Source of the DNA: Qipengyuania flava
Lineage (GTDB): Bacteria > Pseudomonadota > Alphaproteobacteria > Sphingomonadales > Sphingomonadaceae
DNA: 64,000 nucleotides
Assembly: GCF_011762005.1 (NCBI RefSeq)
Contig: NZ_JAASQU010000003.1
Location: 337,018-401,017 of the forward strand
Direction of reading: 5' to 3'
Part shown: positions 57,766-64,000 of the stretch, in pieces
Layout: every line of letters begins with the position of its first letter
How positions within the stretch are numbered: position 1 is the stretch's first letter
Made by a program: the position numbers and the translations under genes
The notes under the pieces: model-generated
Database searches by the model: none
What the model saw: only the letters and a program-made list of their open reading frames with translations
What the model was told of the DNA's origin: nothing

Positions 57766-58440
57766 TTGAACAACAATCGCAACAACCGTCGTCGCGGACG
57801 CGGTAACCGCAATCAGGGCGGAGCCAATTCGGCGAACCGGATCGACAGCCGTGCGCGTGGCAATGCCCCGCAGCTGCTCGACAAGTACAAGAAGCTTGCC
57901 CAGGACGCCCAGCACAATGGCGACCGGGTGCAGGCCGAATATTACCTGCAGTTCGCCGACCACTATTTCCGCGTGATCGCCGACAACAAGGCACGGCAGG
58001 AAGAAGCCAAGGCCAAGCGCCAGGACGATCGCGGGGGCAATTCCTCCGACGATGACGACGAAGACGAGGATGGCGACGATCGCCGCAATGCTCGCCGTTC
58101 GCGCAACCGCCGCGACGAGCAGGACGATGGCGGCCGCAAGCCGCGGGCCCGCAAACCGCGCCGCGACGATGACGGCGACGATAGCGAAAACAGCGAGTTC
58201 GAGCCGTCGGACAATCCCTTCACGCGTCGCGATGACGAAGACGAGGCGCCGAAGAAGCGCCGCGCACCGCGCAAGGCGAAGAAGCTGGCCGGCGATGCCA
58301 ATGGCAGCGAAGGCGAGATCGATGCCGCGGTGCTGCCGCCCTCGATCGGTGCCAATGACGGCGAAGAAGCGGCGGAACCCGCCCCGCGTCGCCGGCGCCG
58401 CAAGCAGGATGACGATAGCGAGGTAAGCGCGGTCGGCTGA
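57766..58440 (+). CDS. DUF4167 protein
   Basis: This 224-residue protein starts with the family hallmark NNNRNNRRRGRGNRNQGG (Arg/Asn/Gly-rich) followed by LLDKYKKLAQDAQHNGDRV and AEYYLQFADHYFRVIADN, the DUF4167 core (residues 29-74). The rest is low complexity with alternating acidic (SSDDDDEDEDGDD) and basic (RRNARRSRNRR) blocks. The basic start suggests nucleic-acid binding; role unproven. The start is a TTG at 57766, with AAGGA upstream, as no ATG precedes the conserved start. The preceding 240 bases hold only a CTGGCC-ATA-GGCCAG hairpin (57559-57573). Confidence 0.9.
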   Translation: MNNNRNNRRRGRGNRNQGGANSANRIDSRARGNAPQLLDKYKKLAQDAQHNGDRVQAEYYLQFADHYFRVIADNKARQEEAKAKRQDDRGGNSSDDDDEDEDGDDRRNARRSRNRRDEQDDGGRKPRARKPRRDDDGDDSENSEFEPSDNPFTRRDDEDEAPKKRRAPRKAKKLAGDANGSEGEIDAAVLPPSIGANDGEEAAEPAPRRRRRKQDDDSEVSAVG

Positions 58441-58482
58441 TCGCGCTTGCACTGCTGACCTGACGATCTAAGGGGCAAGCCG

Positions 58483-60078
58483 ATGGAGAAACTCCCCGGC
58501 TTGGCCCGCTCCCACCCGAAATTCGCCGCGCTCGTGCTGGGCGCGCTTTCGGCATTCGGCTTCCAGCCCTTTCATCTGTGGCCGCTCGGGCTGGCTGCAA
58601 TGGCGGCATTCGGATGGCTCGCATGGCGTTCCGACACATGGCGCGGGGCGCTGCTGGCCGGGTGGCTGTTCGGGGTGGCGCATTTCAGCGTCACCAACAA
58701 CTGGATCGCCACCGCCTTCACCTACCAGGCCGAAATGCCCGCGGCGCTCGGCTGGGCGGCAGTCCCGCTGCTGTCGCTCTACCTCGCGATCTGGCCAGCA
58801 CTGGCGAGCGCGCTCGCCTGGAAGATCGCGCGGCGCGGTGGGCTCGCCCCGTTCGCGCTCGCATTCGGCGGCTTCTGGATTGCAGCCGAATGGCTGCGCA
58901 GCTGGGTCTTCAGCGGCTATGCCTGGGGCCCCCTCTCGATGATGCTGCTGGGCCCGTGGGATCGGCAGGGGCTCGCGCTCGCGCTGCCCTACACCGGCAG
59001 CTATGCCTTGTCGGGTATAGTGGTCTGCCTTGCCGTGCTGCTGGGCTGGCTCGCCTTGTCGCGCCGCTGGGTGGTGCTGGGCGCCGGAGCCGCAGCGCTG
59101 ACGGGTCTCGTCTATTTTCCTGCGGCGCAAGGCGCGCAGGGCAGCATTCCGCTCACGCTCGTGCAGCCCGATCTCGGCCAAGACGAGATCAATGATGCGT
59201 CACGGTTCGAGGAACAGTTCCAACGGATTGCGCGGCTGAGCGCCCCGCTCCAGCCCGACCGGCAACGCCTCGTCCTGTGGCCCGAAAGCGGCATCCCGGA
59301 CTATCTGCGCGATGGCTATCCTCAGCGCTATTACACGCAAATGACCGCAGGCGGCGATCCGGCCTTTGCCCGCACCCGCATCGGCCGCGTCATCGGCGAG
59401 GACAGCCTGCTGCTGACAGGGGTGGTCGATCTCGAGATCGAGATGGTCGAGGGCCGCGAGAAGGCCGTGGCCGCCTACAACGCCATAACCTCGATCGACC
59501 CCGACGGTCGGCTGGGCGAACGTTACGCCAAGGCGCATCTCGTCCCCTATGGCGAATACCTGCCGCTGCGGAGCTGGCTCGAACCGCTCGGGCTTTCGCG
59601 GCTGGTTGCCGGAACGCTCGATTTCATCCCCGGCCCCGGGCCGCTGAGCTACGATCTCGGCGCCTATGGCAAGGCGGGCATGCAGATCTGTTACGAGATC
59701 GTCTTCTCGGGCGAGGTGGCGGACCGCAGCAACCGTCCCGACTATATCTTCAATCCCTCCAACGACGGCTGGTTCGGAACGTGGGGGCCGCCGCAGCATC
59801 TGGCTCAGGCGCGGATGCGCGCTGCGGAAGAAGGCCTGCCGGTGCTGCGTTCGACCACCACCGGTATCAGCGCGGTTATCGATGCGCGCGGCATCGTCCG
59901 CGAACATATCGGCAGGAACCGCGCCGACCGCATCGACACCATCGTCCCTCCGCCGTACGCACCGAGTTGGTTCGCGCGTGCCGGACACTGGCTGACACTC
60001 GTCTGGGGTATCGCACTGCTTGCACTATCGCTGGTTGCCATGCGCCGCGCAGGAGGCTACCCCGCGCAGAACACATAA
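58483..60078 (+). CDS. lnt: Apolipoprotein N-acyltransferase
   Basis: Lnt adds the third acyl chain to lipoproteins in the inner membrane, allowing sorting to the outer membrane. The 531-residue protein has about six N-terminal and one C-terminal helices around a nitrilase domain. The catalytic triad is visible as the Glu in LVLWPESGIPDYL, the Lys in YAKAHLVPYGEYLPL and the Cys in AGMQICYEIVFSG; FNPSNDGWFGTW follows. Several lipoproteins in this window are its natural clients. metK begins 30 bases later. Confidence 0.96.
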   Translation: MEKLPGLARSHPKFAALVLGALSAFGFQPFHLWPLGLAAMAAFGWLAWRSDTWRGALLAGWLFGVAHFSVTNNWIATAFTYQAEMPAALGWAAVPLLSLYLAIWPALASALAWKIARRGGLAPFALAFGGFWIAAEWLRSWVFSGYAWGPLSMMLLGPWDRQGLALALPYTGSYALSGIVVCLAVLLGWLALSRRWVVLGAGAAALTGLVYFPAAQGAQGSIPLTLVQPDLGQDEINDASRFEEQFQRIARLSAPLQPDRQRLVLWPESGIPDYLRDGYPQRYYTQMTAGGDPAFARTRIGRVIGEDSLLLTGVVDLEIEMVEGREKAVAAYNAITSIDPDGRLGERYAKAHLVPYGEYLPLRSWLEPLGLSRLVAGTLDFIPGPGPLSYDLGAYGKAGMQICYEIVFSGEVADRSNRPDYIFNPSNDGWFGTWGPPQHLAQARMRAAEEGLPVLRSTTTGISAVIDARGIVREHIGRNRADRIDTIVPPPYAPSWFARAGHWLTLVWGIALLALSLVAMRRAGGYPAQNT

Positions 60079-60090
60079 AGATTTCTTTAT
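60075..60090. promoter_or_regulatory. SahR-like palindrome before metK
   Basis: ATAAAGA-TT-TCTTTAT is a perfect 7-base inverted repeat, with arms at 60075-60081 and 60084-60090. It overlaps the lnt stop codon and lies 18 bases before the metK start. The AAAGA/TCTTT style and the target recall sites of SahR-type ArsR regulators, which sense S-adenosylhomocysteine and control methionine-cycle genes in proteobacteria. That assignment is inference. No SAM riboswitch fits in the 30-base gap. Confidence 0.5.
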
Positions 60091-60108
60091 ATCGGGATTT
60101 GCTCCTTC

Positions 60109-61347
60109 ATGCGCACCAGTTATCTGTTCACTTCCGAAAGCGTTTCGGAAGGCCATCCCGACAAGGTTTCCGACCAGATTTCGGATGCGATCGTCGATCT
60201 GATGCTGGCCAAGGACGCCGAAGCACGCGTGGCTTGCGAGACCATGACGACCACGCAGCGTGTTATCCTCTCGGGCGAGATCCGTTGCGCCCCGATGTAC
60301 GACGCCAACAATCCCGACTGGGCGGAAAACGCCGGCTGGGCGCCAGGCGCAAAGGAAGAAATCGAGAAGGCCGTCCGCCGCACGGTGCGCGAGATCGGCT
60401 ACGAGCAGGACGGCTTCCATTGGCAGACGCTCACCTTCGAGAACCATCTGCATGGCCAGTCCGCCGAAATCGCGCAGGGCGTGGATGCCAGCGGCAACAA
60501 GGACGAGGGCGCCGGCGACCAGGGCATCATGTTCGGGTTCGCCTGCGACGAGACGCCCGACCTCATGCCCGCGACGCTCGATTACAGCCACAAGATCCTG
60601 CAACGCCTGGCCAAGGACCGCAAGAACGGCACGGCGCCCTTCCTCGAGCCCGACGCCAAGAGCCAGGTCACGCTGCGCTATGAAAACGGCAAGCCGGTCG
60701 CCTGCACAGCGATCGTCGTCTCGACCCAGCACGCCAAGGGCTATCACGAGGGGACGAAGGAGGCCGAACTCAAGGCCTATGTGAAACAGGTAGTCGGCGA
60801 AATCCTGCCGGCAGGCTGGCTGACCGCCGACACCGAGTGGCATATCAACCCCACCGGGGCCTTCGAGATCGGGGGTCCAGACGGCGATGCCGGCCTGACC
60901 GGTCGCAAGATCATCGTCGACACCTATGGCGGCGCCGCCCCCCATGGCGGCGGTGCGTTCAGCGGCAAGGACCCGACCAAGGTCGACCGGTCCGCAGCCT
61001 ATATCACGCGCTATCTGGCCAAGAACATCGTCGCGGCCGGCCTCGCGCGCCGCTGCACGATCCAGCTTTCCTACGCGATCGGCGTCTCCAAGCCGCTGTC
61101 ACTCTATGTCGACACGCATGGGACCAGCGCGGCAGGCGTGAGCGACGAAGCGCTCGAAGATGCCATCCGCGGGATCGACAAGCTGGGCGGGCTGACGCCG
61201 CGTGGTATCCGCACGCACCTCGGCCTCAACAAGCCGATCTACCGCAAGAGCGCGGCGTATGGCCATTTCGGGCGTCAGGCAGCCGGCGATTCCTTCCCTT
61301 GGGAACGCACCGATCTGGGCGAGGACCTCAAGGCCGCCCTCGGCTAG
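60109..61347 (+). CDS. metK: S-adenosylmethionine synthetase
   Basis: MetK makes SAM from methionine and ATP. The 412-residue protein has the N-terminal [20 protein letters not shown], the signature [15 protein letters not shown] and the phosphate loop [17 protein letters not shown]. The extra length over E. coli MetK (384 residues) reflects insertions common in alphaproteobacteria. The operator-like palindrome upstream suggests methionine-cycle control. It supplies SAM to the methyltransferases here (trmB, prmC). It is convergent with the CoA transferase gene. Confidence 0.97.
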   Translation: MRTSYLFTSESVSEGHPDKVSDQISDAIVDLMLAKDAEARVACETMTTTQRVILSGEIRCAPMYDANNPDWAENAGWAPGAKEEIEKAVRRTVREIGYEQDGFHWQTLTFENHLHGQSAEIAQGVDASGNKDEGAGDQGIMFGFACDETPDLMPATLDYSHKILQRLAKDRKNGTAPFLEPDAKSQVTLRYENGKPVACTAIVVSTQHAKGYHEGTKEAELKAYVKQVVGEILPAGWLTADTEWHINPTGAFEIGGPDGDAGLTGRKIIVDTYGGAAPHGGGAFSGKDPTKVDRSAAYITRYLAKNIVAAGLARRCTIQLSYAIGVSKPLSLYVDTHGTSAAGVSDEALEDAIRGIDKLGGLTPRGIRTHLGLNKPIYRKSAAYGHFGRQAAGDSFPWERTDLGEDLKAALG

Positions 61348-61389
61348 GACTGGCAGGACTCAAGAGGGTCCTCCGCCTAGCGACCTGAT

Positions 61390-62529
61390 TCAGCCGTGCT
61401 CGCCCTTGCGCGGGCTCGGGCGATCGAGGGCCAGTTCGCCCTCGGAGAAGGTAAACGGACTGCGCACGCCGGGGATGCCGTCGAGATCGATCCGCATTCC
61501 TCGCGCCCTGACCTGCGGATCCTCGAAAACTGCGTCGATCGCGTTGACCCGACCGGCCGGGATTCCATCCTCGGCGCAGTCTGCAAGCAGTTCGTCCAAT
61601 TGCCATTTGCGGGTCTCGGCTGCGATCATCGCATCGAGCTCGGCGCGGTTGGCAAGCCGCGCCTCGTTGGATCCGAACTTCTCCTCGCCCAGCAGGTCCT
61701 CGCGACCGAGCAAAGCAAGCAACTTGCGAAACAGGCCGTCATTCGCCGGCGCCAGCACAACTTCGCCATCTGCAACGGGAAAGACGCCATAAGCGCTCAC
61801 CTGCGCGTGTTCGTTACCCATTCGCGGCGGGTTTTCGCCCGTAGTAAGGTAATGCGTTGCCTGGCTGGCCAGCAGGCCGACCGAGCAATCCAGCAGCGCC
61901 ATATCGACGTGCTGCCCGCGGCCAGTCCGCTCTCGCATGGCAAGTGCGGCCTGGATCCCGATCACCGAATAGAGGCCGCAGGTCAGGTCCGAAATCGAGA
62001 TCCCCATCTTCATCGGCTGGCCCGCAGGCTCGCCGGTGAGCGCCATGAAACCGCTCAGCGCCTGGATGACGAAATCGTAGCCCGCTTCGCTCGCGCGCGG
62101 CCCTGTCTGGCCGAAGCCGGTTATCGAACAATAAACGAGGCGCGGATTGAGCGCTTCAAGACTCGCAAAGTCGAGCCCGAACCGCGCCAGCGTGCCGGTC
62201 TTGAAATTCTCCAGCACCACATCCGCGCCAGCAGCCAGTTCGCGGACGCGCCGGAGGTCGTCTGCATTCTTGAAATCAGCCACAACGCTGCGTTTGCCGC
62301 GGTTGGCGGCGTGATAATAGGCCGCTTCGCGATCGCCCTGCTCGCGCTCGACCCATGGCGGCCCCCACAGGCGGGTGCCATCGCCAGCGGGGCTTTCGAT
62401 CTTGATCACATCCGCTCCGAGATCGGCAAGGATTTGTCCGGCCCATGGCCCGGCTAGCACGCGAGCCAGTTCGAGGACCTTCAGGCCCGCCAGCGGGGCT
62501 TTGGGATTGCGCGGTTGATCGAGCCACAT
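61390..62529 (-). CDS. CaiB/BaiF class III CoA transferase
   Basis: This 379-residue class III CoA transferase moves CoA between acyl groups, forming an aspartyl-CoA intermediate. Family blocks are LAGLKVLELARVLAGPWAGQ, LADLGADVIKIESPAGDGTR, RGKRSVVADFK, YCSITGFGQTGP and the catalytic Asp in GISISDLTCGLYSV (near residue 180). The substrate is not predictable. The ATG at 62529 is used; a TTG 12 codons upstream would overlap the neighbour. It follows a nitronate monooxygenase-like gene on the same strand, so the pair is probably one catabolic operon. Confidence 0.93.
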   Translation of the reverse strand: MWLDQPRNPKAPLAGLKVLELARVLAGPWAGQILADLGADVIKIESPAGDGTRLWGPPWVEREQGDREAAYYHAANRGKRSVVADFKNADDLRRVRELAAGADVVLENFKTGTLARFGLDFASLEALNPRLVYCSITGFGQTGPRASEAGYDFVIQALSGFMALTGEPAGQPMKMGISISDLTCGLYSVIGIQAALAMRERTGRGQHVDMALLDCSVGLLASQATHYLTTGENPPRMGNEHAQVSAYGVFPVADGEVVLAPANDGLFRKLLALLGREDLLGEEKFGSNEARLANRAELDAMIAAETRKWQLDELLADCAEDGIPAGRVNAIDAVFEDPQVRARGMRIDLDGIPGVRSPFTFSEGELALDRPSPRKGEHG

Positions 62530-62566
62530 ACCGCGCGGCTTGCGGCCGCGGCACCGCACGGTCAAG

Positions 62567-63706
62567 TCACTCGATACCCGCTATGCTCGCCAGCCCGGTC
62601 ACCGCGTCGATGAACTCCTCGCGAAAATCCTGTACGACCTGTCGGCTCGATCGCACCTGATCCACCAGGCCGACACCCTGCCCGACGAAATAGCTAACCA
62701 GCTCGCGCGCCTTGGCATTGCCCGCCGCAGCCTCGCGTTCGATCCGCGCGAAGGCCGGCTCCGACACCATGCCCATCAGCGGCATCGGCAGGCTTCCCGG
62801 TCCGTCGGGCGCATCCCAAGCCTCGTGCCAAGGCGTGTTCAATTGCCGCGCGGGCTTCCCTGTCCTGCTGCGAGAACGCACCGTGTCGCGACTGCGCGCG
62901 GCAACCATCTTCTCACGAAATGCCTCGCTTGTTTCGGCTTCGGGCGTTGCGAGCCATACCGATCCGGTCCATGCACCTTGAGCTCCGGCTGCCATCATCC
63001 CGGCCATTTGTCCCCCGGTCATGATCCCGCCCGCGGCCAGCACGGGGATATCATGTCCGGCTTTCTCCAGCGCGCGGACCACTTCGGGGACCAAGACGAG
63101 CGTCGACACCTCGCCACAATGCCCGCCTGCTTCGGTCCCTTGCGCGACGATGATATCGACGCCGGCCTCGGCCTGGCGGATGGCATGCTCCTTCGCCCCG
63201 ACAAGCGCAGCCACGGGCACGCCGCGCTTCCTCCCTTCCGCGATCATGGATGCCGGAGCCACTCCGAGCGCATTGGCGATGAGGCGGATGGAATGACGGA
63301 AGGCGACCTGCATCAGCGCCAGCCCGTTTTCAGGCGTGATTCCGATCCGCTCGGCGAGGATCGGCATTTGGGCTTCGGGCACGATGTCATGCGCACCGAG
63401 AACCGAATTGACGAACCCCTGATAGGAGGGATCGATCGCCTTCGCGCGGCTGCGATTGTCCGACAGCGCCCTGACGCGTGGGTCCACCACTTCGGGCACC
63501 AGAACGTCGACCCCATAGGGGGCACCAACGACATGAGCGTCGATCCAGGCCAGTTCCTCCTCGAGTTGCTCGGGAGTGAAGCGGGTCGCGCCAAGCACGC
63601 CAAAGCCGCCAGCCCTGCTCACCGCGGCCACCACGTCGCGGCAATGGCTGAAGGCAAACAGGGGGAATTCGGCACCGGTGAGTGCACACAAACGGTTCAT
63701 GGACAT
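62567..63706 (-). CDS. Nitronate monooxygenase/2-nitropropane dioxygenase-like flavoprotein
   Basis: This 379-residue TIM-barrel FMN enzyme belongs to the NMO/enoyl-ACP reductase II family. Motifs are SRAGGFGVLGATRFT, IIVAQGTEAGGHCGEVST, IPVLAAGGIMTGGQMAGMMAAG and GAWTGSVWLATPEAETSEAF. Substrates may be nitroalkanes or conjugated acyl compounds; its pairing with a CoA transferase favours acyl-CoA chemistry, but this is not certain. It lies upstream of that gene by 37 bases. The next 204 bases to the tRNA show no gene. Confidence 0.88.
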   Translation of the reverse strand: MSMNRLCALTGAEFPLFAFSHCRDVVAAVSRAGGFGVLGATRFTPEQLEEELAWIDAHVVGAPYGVDVLVPEVVDPRVRALSDNRSRAKAIDPSYQGFVNSVLGAHDIVPEAQMPILAERIGITPENGLALMQVAFRHSIRLIANALGVAPASMIAEGRKRGVPVAALVGAKEHAIRQAEAGVDIIVAQGTEAGGHCGEVSTLVLVPEVVRALEKAGHDIPVLAAGGIMTGGQMAGMMAAGAQGAWTGSVWLATPEAETSEAFREKMVAARSRDTVRSRSRTGKPARQLNTPWHEAWDAPDGPGSLPMPLMGMVSEPAFARIEREAAAGNAKARELVSYFVGQGVGLVDQVRSSRQVVQDFREEFIDAVTGLASIAGIE

Positions 63707-63910
63707 GAGCCTCTCCTCTCGCGCATAAACCTATGGTGTTGCGATGGTGGAGCAAGCGGAACCTTCATAAGGCCCCGTTCGACCGCGCATAAACGCACTT
63801 CTCCGAGCGCTACCTTCCGGCGCCATGATTGTGTTCGAACATGCAGGCGGCCCCGCGGTGTGAGGCGGGGCGTTGGGCTGTTGGGGGATGTGGTGTGGGT
63901 GTTACAGCGG

Positions 63911-63987
<77 letters not shown>

Positions 63988-64000
63988 GCACCTTTTTGTT

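Noticed and set aside
60079..60108. SAM riboswitch upstream of metK
   Set aside because: The gap is only 30 bases, too short for any SAM riboswitch class I know; a protein operator fits better.

Overview
The window is a gene-dense, GC-rich stretch of bacterial chromosome. Gene content and protein style point to an alphaproteobacterium of the order Sphingomonadales, most likely the Erythrobacteraceae. The main pointers are a CtrA cell-cycle regulator beside rpoN and lptB, a DUF4167 protein, an HWE histidine kinase, an archaeal-type double-AAA CDC48 ATPase, a PduO adenosyltransferase next to a HIG1 protein, and an initiator tRNA with a C1:A72 mismatch. This placement rests on recognition by eye. 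I see no insertion sequence, prophage, CRISPR array or clear genomic island.

Layout. 1-5.5 kb: rpoC (partial) and rpoB on the minus strand, then a small lipoprotein. 5.6-7.15 kb: a compact three-gene module (DUF2975 membrane protein, small HTH regulator, unknown membrane protein) behind an array of CGATA half-sites. 7.4-8.5 kb: rplJ-rplL on the plus strand, separated from and divergent to rpoBC. 8.5-14.35 kb: a transporter remnant, a secreted unknown, a MATE exporter, an MscS channel and groES-groEL with CIRCE and a heat-shock-type promoter. 14.4-20.4 kb: minus-strand nuclease/phosphatase-fold, DUF305-LVIVD, acyl-CoA dehydrogenase and kinase-like genes. 20.5-30.3 kb: host-attachment protein, class A beta-lactamase-like protein, small lipoprotein, polA, HWE kinase, MscS channel and CDC48. 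30.3-36.4 kb: a probable structured small RNA, acid phosphatase, HNH protein, gluQRS, HIG1, PduO, 3-hydroxyacyl-CoA dehydrogenase and small unknowns. 36.4-44 kb: mutS, maeB, a PLP enzyme, an SDR and an outer-membrane barrel. 44-53.4 kb: trmB, TauE/SafE, MscS, ctrA, rpoN, lptB, pmbA and a BON-MscS channel. 53.4-64 kb: ppa, hisS, prfA-prmC, DUF4167, lnt, metK, a CoA transferase, a nitronate monooxygenase-like gene and tRNA-fMet.

Most genes are housekeeping: transcription (rpoBC, rpoN, ctrA), translation (rplJL, hisS, prfA-prmC, gluQRS, trmB, tRNA-fMet), replication and repair (polA, mutS), protein folding and unfolding (groESL, CDC48), envelope biogenesis (lnt, lptB) and methyl-group metabolism (metK). 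Four separate MscS-type channels suggest marked attention to osmotic stress. The least explained parts are the DUF2975/HTH module, a strongly structured minus-strand RNA candidate at about 30.4-30.56 kb, a 12-base palindrome found in two promoter regions, and a beta-lactamase-fold protein whose catalytic motifs have drifted.
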